This document shows, one piece after another, positions 40,388-47,826 of a DNA stretch of 64,000 nucleotides (within the stretch, counting starts at the first letter, position 1; each line of letters begins with the position of its first letter). The position numbers were made by a program, and so were the translations under genes. Origin of the DNA: an uncultured Opitutia bacterium (GTDB lineage Bacteria > Verrucomicrobiota > Verrucomicrobiia > Opitutales > Opitutaceae); assembly GCA_903855985.1 (NCBI GenBank), contig CAIOAO010000103.1, positions 1 to 64,000 on the forward strand, given 5' to 3'. The notes under the pieces are model-generated. The model was not told where the DNA came from. It saw only the letters and a program-made list of their open reading frames with translations, and did not search any database.

Positions 40388-41731
40388 TTACTCGGAGTCC
40401 TCTTCGATCACGGCGAACATCATCTCGGCGGACGAAACGACCTGGCCGTCCACGGTGCAATTGGCCTCGGCGGTCGCCAGTTTGTCCCCGCGGTACTTGG
40501 TGATCTTGGCGTTGATGATCAGCTGGTCGCCGGGGCGCACGGGCTTGCGGAACTTCACCTTGTCCGCGCTCATGAAGAACGCGGCCTTCCCGGCGTTGTT
40601 CGCGCGGCGGAGCATCACGATGCCGGCCGCCTGGGCCATGGCCTCGAGCTGCAGCACGCCGGGCATCACGGGGTTCGCCGCGCCGTGGTTGCCGGCCGGG
40701 AAGTGCCCGTTGAAGTACGGTTCGTTGACCGTGACGTTCTTGATCGCGACCAGCTCGTCCTGGCCGATGAACTCGACCACCCGGTCGATCAGCAGGAACG
40801 GATAGCGGTGCGGGAGGGTGTCGAGGATGCGCCGGATATCGAGCGACGTCTCGGTCGGCAGCACGCCGGCCGGCCGCGGCTTCTTTTTCGGACCCTTCTT
40901 GCGCTCCTCGAGCTTGGCAAAGAGCGCCTTGGTCAGCTCGGCATTGATCGCGTGGCCCGGACGGGTGGCCACGATATGCGCCTTCAGCGGCATCCCGAGC
41001 AGCGTAATGTCGCCGATGATATCGAGGATCTTGTGGCGGACAAACTCGTCTTTGAAGCGCAGCGGCTCCTTCGAGATGATCTTGTCCCCCTTGATGACCA
41101 CGGCGCAGTCCAGGGAGCCGCCCTTGATCTTGCCGAGCTTCAACAGCTCCTCGATGTCCTCGTAGATCGTGAAGGTGCGCGCCGCCGCGACCTGCGTCAT
41201 GTACACATCGGGATCAATCGTGAGCGAGAGGTGCTGCGTATGGATGCCGCGGTTGTCCGCGGAGGTGCAGGAAATCTTCAGTTCGTCGCAGGGCAGCGCG
41301 ATAATGGACGAGTCGCCCTTCGTGACCGACACCGCCGCGTCGAGGGTGAAATACTCGCGCTCCTTGTCCTGCTCCATCGGCTCGCCCTCCAGGATCATGT
41401 TCACGTAGGGCTTCGCGGAGCCGTCCATGATCGGGGGCTCGGAGGCGTTCATCTCGATCAGGACGTTGTCCACCCCGCAACCGCTCAGTGCACTCAGCAC
41501 GTGCTCGACGGTGTGGATCTTGGCATGACCGGACTGGATGGTCGTGGCCCGCACCAGGTCGGTCACGTCGGCGATCCGCGGCCGCAGCTCCGGGCTGCCG
41601 CTCAGGTCGATGCGTTTGAACACGATGCCATGGTCCGCCGGGGCGGGCTTCATCGTCAGCGTGACCGCCTCGCCCGTGTGCAGCGCGCTGCCTTGGATCG
41701 AGACCTCGCGCGCGAGGGTGCGTTGTTTCAT
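40388..41731 (-). CDS. lpxC/fabZ: LpxC-FabZ fusion: UDP-3-O-acyl-GlcNAc deacetylase / 3-hydroxyacyl-ACP dehydratase
   Basis: A 447-residue bifunctional cytoplasmic enzyme. Residues 1 to about 280 are LpxC, with zinc ligands His77 ([10 protein letters not shown]), His233 and Asp237 ([10 protein letters not shown]) and the catalytic-type His258 (RPGHAIN). After a Lys/Pro linker ([10 protein letters not shown]), residues about 290-447 are FabZ ([13 protein letters not shown]). LpxC commits the cell to lipid A; FabZ dehydrates the same pool of 3-hydroxyacyl-ACP. Such fusions are known in Bacteroidota. Unusually, the FabZ active-site loop [17 protein letters not shown] has about six more residues than the normal GHFPGxPxxPG, so catalytic His343 and Glu363 are 20 residues apart instead of about 14. 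Confidence 0.95.
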   Translation of the reverse strand: MKQRTLAREVSIQGSALHTGEAVTLTMKPAPADHGIVFKRIDLSGSPELRPRIADVTDLVRATTIQSGHAKIHTVEHVLSALSGCGVDNVLIEMNASEPPIMDGSAKPYVNMILEGEPMEQDKEREYFTLDAAVSVTKGDSSIIALPCDELKISCTSADNRGIHTQHLSLTIDPDVYMTQVAAARTFTIYEDIEELLKLGKIKGGSLDCAVVIKGDKIISKEPLRFKDEFVRHKILDIIGDITLLGMPLKAHIVATRPGHAINAELTKALFAKLEERKKGPKKKPRPAGVLPTETSLDIRRILDTLPHRYPFLLIDRVVEFIGQDELVAIKNVTVNEPYFNGHFPAGNHGAANPVMPGVLQLEAMAQAAGIVMLRRANNAGKAAFFMSADKVKFRKPVRPGDQLIINAKITKYRGDKLATAEANCTVDGQVVSSAEMMFAVIEEDSE

Positions 41732-41866
41732 AGGGTTGCAACAGTCTCGGAAACACGCCCGCCGGAGCGCAAGCGCGATGTGGCGCGCGGCCTTGACAGC
41801 CCCGGAGCCGTTTCCCCACTCTTGACCCTTTCACCACTTAAAACCCGTCTTCAACCGACCTCCGTC

Positions 41867-42424
41867 ATGCCCGCAGCCAACGACATCCGCAAAGGCCAAG
41901 TCATCAAGTTCAACGGCGAGCCCCACCTCGTCATGGAAACCCAGCACCGCACGCCGGGCAATCTCCGCGCGTTCGTGCAGGTCAAGATGCGCAATCTGCG
42001 CTACGGCAAGGCCCTCGACCAGCGCTTCGCCTCGACTGACACGATCGAGGTCCTTCCGACGGAGAAAAAGTCCCTCGAGTTCAGCTACGCCGACCGCGAG
42101 GCGTTTGCGTTCATCGACCCCGACACCTTCGAGCAGATCGAGCTCAGCGCGCAGCTGCTGGGTGACAGCAAGAATTACCTGACCGCCGGCGGCAAAGTGG
42201 ACGTCCTGTTCGTCGACGAGAAGCCCCTCACCCTCGAGCTCCCCTCCACGGTGGCGCTGAAGGTGGTCGAGAGCTCCGACGGCATCAAGGGCGACACCGC
42301 CAGCAACGTCCAGAAGCCCGCCAAGCTCGAGACCGGCCTCATGGTCCAGGTCCCGCTCTTCATCAAGGAAGGCGAGATCATCAAGGTCAGCACCGCCGAC
42401 GGCAGCTACCTCGGCCGGGTTTGA
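41867..42424 (+). CDS. efp: Elongation factor P with Asn at the loop tip
   Basis: A 185-residue translation factor that relieves ribosome stalling at polyproline. It has the KOW-like N-terminal domain (IRKGQVIKFNGEPHLVMET), VKMRNLRYGKALDQRF, the middle OB domain and the C-terminal OB domain ending DGSYLGRV. The loop that reaches the P-site tRNA reads TPGNLRAF. By alignment with Escherichia coli PGKGQAF, the modified Lys34 is replaced by Asn32, so neither EpmAB lysylation nor EarP rhamnosylation is possible at that position. It is divergent from lpxC-fabZ with a 135-nt gap. Confidence 0.95.
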   Translation: MPAANDIRKGQVIKFNGEPHLVMETQHRTPGNLRAFVQVKMRNLRYGKALDQRFASTDTIEVLPTEKKSLEFSYADREAFAFIDPDTFEQIELSAQLLGDSKNYLTAGGKVDVLFVDEKPLTLELPSTVALKVVESSDGIKGDTASNVQKPAKLETGLMVQVPLFIKEGEIIKVSTADGSYLGRV

Positions 42425-42430
42425 GCGGAA

Positions 42431-42527
42431 GTCAGAAGGTAGAAGGAAGAATTAAGAAGTCGGTCACCAGTGAGGCTGCGGCTAACGGGTAGCTGCTTCT
42501 CCGGACTTCTTCATTCTTCCTTCTGAC
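42431..42527. repeat. Dispersed purine/pyrimidine palindromic element between efp and the carbonic anhydrase gene
   Basis: The right arm, GACTTCTTCATTCTTCCTTC plus TGAC (42504-42527), is complementary to the left arm (42431-42461) except for a 7-nt insertion (TAGAAGG-type duplication) and one mismatch. It occupies the convergent gap and begins 4 nt past the carbonic anhydrase stop, so it may serve as a 3' hairpin. A half copy of a similar CTTCC-rich arm occurs at about 52684-52718. Confidence 0.8.
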
Positions 42528-42530
42528 CTC

Positions 42531-43175
42531 TTACTTTGTCAGCGCCGCCACCGCACTCGCGTAGTTCGCGGCGGCGTCCTTGAGGTTGTTCGCGGAGCAG
42601 TTCAGGTCGCGCAGCCGGCCGTCCCGCAGCCCGTAGATCCAGCCGTGCACCGTCAGGTCCTGGCCGCGGGCCCAGGCGTCGCGCACGATCGAGGTCTGCC
42701 AGACGTTGGCCACTTGCTCGATCACGTTGAATTCGCAGAGCCGCGCACTGCGGACGGTCTCCTCCAGCTGGCACAGGCACCCCTGGTGCTTCTCCGACAC
42801 GTCCTGCACATGGCGCAGCCAGTTGTCGGCCAGCCCCACCCGCTCGCAGCGGACGACCGCCCGCACGCCGCCGCAACCGTAATGGCCCACGACCATGATG
42901 TGCTTCACCTTGAGCAGATCCACGGCGAACTGGATCACGGAGAGACAGTTCAGGTCGGTATGCACCACGACGTTGGCGATGTTGCGATGCACGAAGACCT
43001 CGCCGGGCAACAGGCCGATGATCTCGTTCGCCGGCACCCGGCTGTCCGAGCAGCCGATCCAAAGGTGTTCCGGGTTCTGCTGGTGGGAAAGTTTCTCGAA
43101 GAACTGCGGATCCTTCTTCCGGATGGCGTCCGCCCAGTCCTGATTCTGCTTAAACAGATGCGGCAACGTGTCCAT
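42531..43175 (-). CDS. can: Beta-carbonic anhydrase
   Basis: A 214-residue zinc enzyme that interconverts CO2 and bicarbonate. The zinc and catalytic motif CSDSRVPANEI, HRNIANVVVHTD and the second zinc region GHYGCGGVRAVV are all present, with NVIEQVANVWQTS and GWIYGLRDG as in beta-class enzymes of the Can/CynT type. The ATG at 43175 gives the normal N-terminus (MDTLPHLFKQNQDWADAI). It is probably cytoplasmic and supplies bicarbonate for biosynthetic carboxylations. It is divergent from yebC with a 218-nt gap containing inverted repeats. Confidence 0.95.
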   Translation of the reverse strand: MDTLPHLFKQNQDWADAIRKKDPQFFEKLSHQQNPEHLWIGCSDSRVPANEIIGLLPGEVFVHRNIANVVVHTDLNCLSVIQFAVDLLKVKHIMVVGHYGCGGVRAVVRCERVGLADNWLRHVQDVSEKHQGCLCQLEETVRSARLCEFNVIEQVANVWQTSIVRDAWARGQDLTVHGWIYGLRDGRLRDLNCSANNLKDAAANYASAVAALTK

Positions 43176-43240
43176 GCGACTGGCATGGTCGAAACCCCGC
43201 AGAAATTGTCCACCCCGAATCCCGTGATGCGGCCCAACTG

Positions 43241-43345
43241 ATTGGCCACAAAGAGGCCCAAGCAGTGCCAATAACCGGTGGGCGTGCCCGGGTATGCGGC
43301 CTTCTCTACGCGCTTCTTGCGCCGCATTGTGGCCAATAATGCGGC
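43241..43345. repeat. Inverted repeats in the divergent carbonic anhydrase-yebC gap
   Basis: ATTGGCCACAA (43241-43251) is the exact complement of TTGTGGCCAAT (43327-43337), with weaker extension on one side (15 of 18). The second copy lies inside a separate hairpin with stem GCCGCATT/AATGCGGC (43321-43345). This may be a paired operator for the divergent genes or another dispersed element. Confidence 0.6.
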
Positions 43346-43393
43346 GGTTTCGGCATTGCCCACGCCCAATCACCCGGCACACTGGGCGGCCTT

Positions 43394-44125
43394 ATGGGAC
43401 GTCAGTGGCTCCACGCGAAACGCGCGATCGTCAACCTCAAGAAAGGCCAGACGGTCGGCAAACTGGTTAAGGAAATTACCGTCGCCGCCAAGCTCGGCGG
43501 CGCCGATCTGGGTGGTAACGCCCGGCTCTTCGCGGTGGTCGAAAAGGCCCGCAAGGCGAGCGTCACCCGTGACGTCATCGAGCGCGCCATCGCCAAGGGC
43601 GCCGGCACGGGCAGCGACAAGAGCGCCCTCGAGCACGTCATCTTCGAGGGCTACGCGCCGCACAAGGTGCCGGTCATCGTCGAGGTCTACACCGACAACC
43701 ACCAGCGCACCGCGCCCGACATCCGCCAGCTCTTCCGCCGCGGCATCCTCGGCCACGCCGGCAGCAACAAGTTCCTCTTTGAACACGTCGGCCTCGTGGA
43801 GGCCCACCACGCCGACCTGACGATCGACCGCGAGACTGCCGCCATCGAGGCGGGCGCCAACGAGGTCGAGGCGATCTCCCACCAGCAGAACGACGACATC
43901 CCGGAAGGCCGCGCCGGCGCGCGTTTCATCTGCGACCGCACGGCCGTGCACTCGGTTTCAGTCTGGCTCGCGAAGAACGGCTGGACCGTCATCACGAGCG
44001 AAATCGGCCACCTCGCCAAGACCTTCCCCGAACTGAGCGATGCGGATCGCGCCGACGTCGGCGAATTCCTGCAGGCCATCGAGGACCACGACGACGTCCA
44101 GCGCGTCTGGGCCGCCGTCAAATAA
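43394..44125 (+). CDS. YebC/PmpR-family DNA-binding regulator or translation factor
   Basis: A 243-residue YebC/TACO1-type protein of ordinary length. It begins MGRQWLHAKRAIVNLKKGQ rather than the more usual GHSKWxxIKHKK, and continues with KLGGADLGGNARL, VTRDVIERAIAKGAG, a family-like FEGYAPHKVPVIVEVYTDN, and the acidic C-terminal domain ending in DHDDVQRVW. Proteins of this family act either as transcription regulators or as ribosome-associated factors that help translation of proline stretches. The nearby efp gene makes the second role worth noting, but this is only context. A CDGSH gene follows after 13 nt. Confidence 0.9.
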   Translation: MGRQWLHAKRAIVNLKKGQTVGKLVKEITVAAKLGGADLGGNARLFAVVEKARKASVTRDVIERAIAKGAGTGSDKSALEHVIFEGYAPHKVPVIVEVYTDNHQRTAPDIRQLFRRGILGHAGSNKFLFEHVGLVEAHHADLTIDRETAAIEAGANEVEAISHQQNDDIPEGRAGARFICDRTAVHSVSVWLAKNGWTVITSEIGHLAKTFPELSDADRADVGEFLQAIEDHDDVQRVWAAVK

Positions 44126-44138
44126 GCCCCCCCCCTTC

Positions 44139-44375
44139 ATGCCCACACCCAACATCCCGCAAAAGTCGCCCATCGTTAAGGAAATGCCTCCCGGCACCTA
44201 TTGGTGGTGCACCTGCGGCAATTCCAAGAACCAGCCGTTCTGTGACGGCGGGCACAAGGGCACCGGCTTCACCCCGCACAAGACGGAGCTGACCGAGACC
44301 AAGACCGTGGCGTGGTGCGCCTGCAAGCACTCGAAGAACGGCCCGTTCTGCGACGGCTCGCACAAGGCGCTCTGA
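44139..44375 (+). CDS. Double CDGSH-type iron-sulfur protein
   Basis: A 78-residue protein with two CDGSH zinc-finger-like iron-sulfur motifs: CTCGNSKNQPFCDGGH and CACKHSKNGPFCDGSH. Each has the three Cys and one His pattern that binds a [2Fe-2S] cluster. Tandem CDGSH proteins of this size resemble the inner NEET/CISD3 type. It probably works in electron transfer or cluster transfer in the cytoplasm. The ATG is 13 nt after the YebC gene, so the two may be co-transcribed. The end faces the PhyH gene, 21 nt away. Confidence 0.92.
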   Translation: MPTPNIPQKSPIVKEMPPGTYWWCTCGNSKNQPFCDGGHKGTGFTPHKTELTETKTVAWCACKHSKNGPFCDGSHKAL

Positions 44376-44396
44376 GTCCCGCGCCCGGCGCCGGGC

Positions 44397-45344
44397 TCAG
44401 CAGATCATCCCGCGCTTCGCCGCGAGGCCGTGGCCGATGGGGTTTTCGCCGATCCAGCGGTCGTCAATCGGCTCCGACGCCGGCTGGTAACGCGTGTCGG
44501 TCGAGAACCGGAAAAAGTGCGTCTGGTTGTCGAGGCTGGCGTGCACCGTGCGCATGCCGAAGACCAGCAGGTCGCCCATCCGGTACTCCGTGCTCAGCCA
44601 GCGGCCGCCCAGGTGCTCGCGCAGGCTGTAGGGGTTGTTCGAGAGCACCCCGCCCCACTTCCAGGGAATCTCGCCGGCCTTGATCTTCGGTCCCTCGGGC
44701 CGGTTCTCGCAGTAGTTGTCCACGTCGCGGTTGAGATAGTTCTTCAACCGTTCCGCCTGGCGGTGTGACCCCTCCAGCACCATCAGCCCGCCGATGTCGT
44801 AGGTGAGGTCGCCGTACGGCACCCACAGGGAACACAGCCGGGAACTGCCCCGGCCCATGTAAACGTTGTCGCAGTGCGGGTCCGTGCCGAAGCCCTTCCC
44901 CATCGTGCGCACCCAGGTGAAATCGAAATGCCGGATGCTCTCGCCGAAGAAACCCTCGAACAGCCCGATGATTTTCCCCGAGTACAGCAACCGCTGCATC
45001 GCGGCATTGGGCTTGGCCAGGGAGTTCATGAACTCCACCGCCGGCCGCGGATCCGCGAGGAAACTCATGTCGGCGCCGGTCTTTTTCACCGCCTCGATCG
45101 CCGGATAGGCCGGATCAAGCAGGCCCTTCTCCGCGAGCTTCTGGGTGATGTGCCGCCGGGCCTCGAGGATGTCGGCCCGGGCGAAGAAACCGGGAATAAA
45201 CAGGTAGCCGTCCGCGTCGAAGCGCTGCCGCAGCGCCGCGAAGTCCGTCGCCACGTCATCCGAGCGGCGCAATTCGCCAAAGGAGCTTTCCGTCAGGTCC
45301 AAGGCATGGCCCTTGGCCAGGATCCGGGGTAACGTCGCGTTCAT
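44397..45344 (-). CDS. Phytanoyl-CoA dioxygenase (PhyH) family protein
   Basis: A 315-residue Fe(II)/2-oxoglutarate-dependent oxygenase of the PhyH type. It has RFDADGYLFIPGFF at the N-terminal side, an HxD iron site in TDPHCDNVYMG, and the distal His in VHASLDNQTHFFRFSTDTRYQ, followed by the Arg that should bind 2-oxoglutarate. The region GGLMVLEGSHRQAERL is typical. The substrate is unknown; members hydroxylate lipids, osmolytes and natural products. The ATG at 45344 is chosen by family-like start. It is last of a possible three-gene group with the metallophosphoesterase and the unknown protein upstream; 95 nt separate it from the latter. Confidence 0.87.
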   Translation of the reverse strand: MNATLPRILAKGHALDLTESSFGELRRSDDVATDFAALRQRFDADGYLFIPGFFARADILEARRHITQKLAEKGLLDPAYPAIEAVKKTGADMSFLADPRPAVEFMNSLAKPNAAMQRLLYSGKIIGLFEGFFGESIRHFDFTWVRTMGKGFGTDPHCDNVYMGRGSSRLCSLWVPYGDLTYDIGGLMVLEGSHRQAERLKNYLNRDVDNYCENRPEGPKIKAGEIPWKWGGVLSNNPYSLREHLGGRWLSTEYRMGDLLVFGMRTVHASLDNQTHFFRFSTDTRYQPASEPIDDRWIGENPIGHGLAAKRGMIC

Positions 45345-45439
45345 GGGGGGATTCTCGCGGGGGCGGGGGGTTCGAGACTTGGCCCTGACCTTGATTTGCC
45401 CCGGCCGCGCTCGCAACCCTTTAGATTCCGCGGACCGTC

Positions 45440-46021
45440 CTACGACCGGGCCGCGATCGCCGGGTACAGCTCCGCAAACCGCAGCCAGGTGTCGCTTTCG
45501 ATCTCCGGCGCGTTGGACCGCACGATGTTGAGCGTCACCTGCAATTCCACCAGCGCCTTGGCGAACGCCGCGCGCAGGGCTTTGTCCTTCCCCGCCACTG
45601 TGTTCCGCAGGACCGTGGTCGTGACCGGCTCCACCTTCACCAGCGAATAAATCTTTCGCGCCATCACGCTGCACTCCTCCACCGGCCGGTGCAGCCGCGG
45701 GTAATGCTCCTTCGCCAGGTGCTCGAGGGTCATGAGCACGGCCCTCCCGTGCTCGTCCTTGCCGTAGAAAATCTCGTCCGGAAACTCCGCCGGCAACTGG
45801 TTCTTCCAGCTCCACACGGCGCCGATCTTTTTGCCCCAGCCTTTCTCCCCCGGCTGCTTCTCCGGCAGGTCCACGGCATCCCAGAGGTTCGGACCGGTCT
45901 TTTTCTTGTCCGCGAAGATCGTGCACTTGCCGAGCGCCAGCACGTACGCATGGGCCTGCGCGAGGGTCTTGAGCCGGTATTTCCTCGGCAGGGCGGCCTT
46001 GGGTGAAGGTTTCGTCTTCAC
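45440..46021 (-). CDS. Protein of unknown function, possibly AlkZ-related
   Basis: A 193-residue soluble protein. It has a Lys-rich start (MKTKPSPKAALPRKYRLKT), a middle segment WGKKIGAVWSWKNQLPAEFPDEIFYGK, and a later helical part RKIYSLVKVEPVTTTVLRN. The middle and the EPVTTxxLR pattern recall small proteins annotated as related to the DNA glycosylase AlkZ/YcaQ, but the catalytic QxQ motif is not visible and I would not assign an activity. It lies 10 nt after the metallophosphoesterase gene, so the two are co-transcribed. Confidence 0.6.
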   Translation of the reverse strand: MKTKPSPKAALPRKYRLKTLAQAHAYVLALGKCTIFADKKKTGPNLWDAVDLPEKQPGEKGWGKKIGAVWSWKNQLPAEFPDEIFYGKDEHGRAVLMTLEHLAKEHYPRLHRPVEECSVMARKIYSLVKVEPVTTTVLRNTVAGKDKALRAAFAKALVELQVTLNIVRSNAPEIESDTWLRFAELYPAIAARS

Positions 46022-46031
46022 GGGGTTTCAC

Positions 46032-47453
46032 TCACTCCCTGACCACCACGGTCTGCTTCGAGTCGAAAATCTGGCCATCCGGATCCGTCGCGCGGACCTC
46101 GATTGTATGCTCCCCCGCTGGCAGATCCGCCGGCAGGTAGGCACGCCAGAGGTGGTGGCAGAGGGTCGGGTCGGGCAGTCGCTTTTCCGTCAGCGGCGCG
46201 CTGGCGGCATCCTGCGCGAGGTAGCGCTGGGCGTAGGAGGGATCCCATTCGAGCACGCGCTTCATCGCGTTGAAGGTCCGGCCATCGAGGCGCGACTCGA
46301 CCTTCCAGCCGTCGTGGCCGTTGAAGACATTGGCAAAATAGGAAACGTAGCCGAGCCGGGCCTTCACCGCTTCGGGCGCGTGCAGGCCGATCTGGTGACT
46401 GGCGGGTTCGCGGGCCGCGCGGTAGTCGGCGCTGATTTTGTCCCCGTCCACGTTGAGCACGGCATAACCGTGCGGCGTGCCGTCCCACATCGTGGCGACC
46501 GGAATGCCGCTGGCATCGGGCGGGCCGCCCCAGAAACCACCGCAGGCGGCGGCCACGTTGTACTCGTGCAGCGGGGAGGCACCCTTCCAGCCATCGGCGG
46601 CGCCGTAGAACACATGCCGCTGGTAATGCGTGTGGCCGGACAGCCAGAAATTGTGCGGCCGGTCCGATAGCAGCGCAAAGAGCCGCGCCCGGTCCGCGAG
46701 CCGGAAGGTCTCGGCATTCGCCGGGTTCGGATAAAACCACGGGATGTGCATCATCAGCACCACGGGTTCGTCGCGCGGCGTCACGCGCAGGAGGTTTTCC
46801 AGGAACGTCAGCTGGTCCGCCCGCAAGCCCCCGATGTACCGCGGTCCGCCCAGGAAGCGCACGTCATTGAGCGCGACAAACAGTACCCGGCCGTAATGAA
46901 ACGCATAGGTGGACGGGCCATACACCGCCTCGAAACTCGCACTCGCACCGCGGTCGTCGTGCGTGTCCAGGTCGAGGTCATGGTTGCCGTTGAGGTTGTA
47001 CCACGGGACGCCGACGCGGCCCATCACCGCATTGAGCGGCACGAACAAATCATGCCGGTCGTACACCACATCGCCGAGGGTCACGCCAAACGCGAAGTCC
47101 TTCGTCCCCGCCAGCCGGTCCACCAGGGTGCGCTCGAGATACCCGACCTCCTTCGCCGAGGCCGGCTGCGGGTCCGTGAAAACCAGCGCGTGAAACCGGT
47201 CCGGCTCCGCGCCCGCGAGCAGCGGGAAATCCACCGCCGCCGCCGCGGCCAGCTGGTAGTGCCCGGCGGCATCGCTCAGCGCCACCGCCGTGCCGTCGGA
47301 AACCGCCACGCCGGCCAAGCCGGGTTCGCCGGCGTCGTGGTGGCCGTTCGCATTGCGGTCCTCAAACACCGTGCCGCTCACCGGGGTCGCCGCAGCCTGC
47401 CCCATTGCCAGCAATCCCAGACCCAACGCAGCGGACAGGCGGAGTGAAATCAT
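46032..47453 (-). CDS. Secreted calcineurin-like metallophosphoesterase
   Basis: A 473-residue exported phosphoesterase. The signal peptide MISLRLSAALGLGLLAMGQAAA is followed by a SdrD-B/MetallophosN-like beta domain (GTVFEDRNANGHHDAGEPG). The calcineurin-like core follows: FTDPQPAS, GVTLGDVVYDRHDL, YNLNGNHDLDLD, MMHIPWF and SGHTHYQRH. The MetallophosC-type domain ends with DLPAGEHTIEVRATDPDG. The first metal site uses TDPQ rather than DxH, as in this subfamily. The substrate is unknown, perhaps phosphodiesters or teichoic-like polymers. The ATG at 47453 is chosen because it begins the signal peptide. It is the first gene of the group leading to the unknown protein and PhyH. Confidence 0.9.
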   Translation of the reverse strand: MISLRLSAALGLGLLAMGQAAATPVSGTVFEDRNANGHHDAGEPGLAGVAVSDGTAVALSDAAGHYQLAAAAAVDFPLLAGAEPDRFHALVFTDPQPASAKEVGYLERTLVDRLAGTKDFAFGVTLGDVVYDRHDLFVPLNAVMGRVGVPWYNLNGNHDLDLDTHDDRGASASFEAVYGPSTYAFHYGRVLFVALNDVRFLGGPRYIGGLRADQLTFLENLLRVTPRDEPVVLMMHIPWFYPNPANAETFRLADRARLFALLSDRPHNFWLSGHTHYQRHVFYGAADGWKGASPLHEYNVAAACGGFWGGPPDASGIPVATMWDGTPHGYAVLNVDGDKISADYRAAREPASHQIGLHAPEAVKARLGYVSYFANVFNGHDGWKVESRLDGRTFNAMKRVLEWDPSYAQRYLAQDAASAPLTEKRLPDPTLCHHLWRAYLPADLPAGEHTIEVRATDPDGQIFDSKQTVVVRE

Positions 47454-47520
47454 GCGCCGAGAAAAAGCCCACCGGCCAGCCGGGTCGAGCCCGGAGGCAG
47501 GACGGGGGTGGTCCAAGCCA

Positions 47521-47541
47521 GGGCGGGTCCAAGACCCGCCC
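47521..47541. repeat. 9-bp REP-like hairpin
   Basis: GGGCGGGTC, loop CAA, then GACCCGCCC. It lies between the small membrane protein gene (stop at 47550) and the metallophosphoesterase start, and is close in sequence to the hairpins in the hisI-lpxA gap. It could act as the terminator of the upstream small gene. Confidence 0.65.
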
Positions 47542-47549
47542 CACCCGCC

Positions 47550-47732
47550 TCACGCCCAGGTGTTCCGGCGGCCAAAGATGAAGTACAGGATCGAGCCGAG
47601 GAACGGCAGCAGGATGATCACGACGATCCACACGATCTTGTTGGGATTGTCGCTCTTGGCGCAGTCGATGATCGCCACGATCCACAGGACAAACCACAGG
47701 ATGGAGAGGAAGTAGCTGAGACTGGTGTTCAT
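47550..47732 (-). CDS. Small PLDc_N-type membrane protein
   Basis: A 60-residue protein with two transmembrane helices (FLSILWFVLWIVAIIDCA and IVWIVVIILLPFLGSILYFIFG) and a short positively charged end. The D-C-x-K-S-x-x-N-x-x-N-K-x-x-W pattern and the P-x-x-G-x-x-L-Y-F motif match the PLDc_N family (the membrane part of cardiolipin synthases), here without the catalytic domains. Role unknown. It is divergent from the first heparinase-like gene, whose start is 94 nt away. Confidence 0.85.
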   Translation of the reverse strand: MNTSLSYFLSILWFVLWIVAIIDCAKSDNPNKIVWIVVIILLPFLGSILYFIFGRRNTWA

Positions 47733-47826
47733 GCCTGCTATCGTGTTCCGCCGGTCGGGCTGGTTTCCAAGAAACGCGAGGTAGGGCTTGTCCTGCCCCC
47801 GCGTTCCCGGTCTGCTTTCCGCCGGT

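Noticed and set aside
45345-45439. A possible tRNA-like GGTTCGA stretch between the unknown protein gene and the PhyH gene
   Set aside because: No acceptor, D or anticodon arms could be paired around it.
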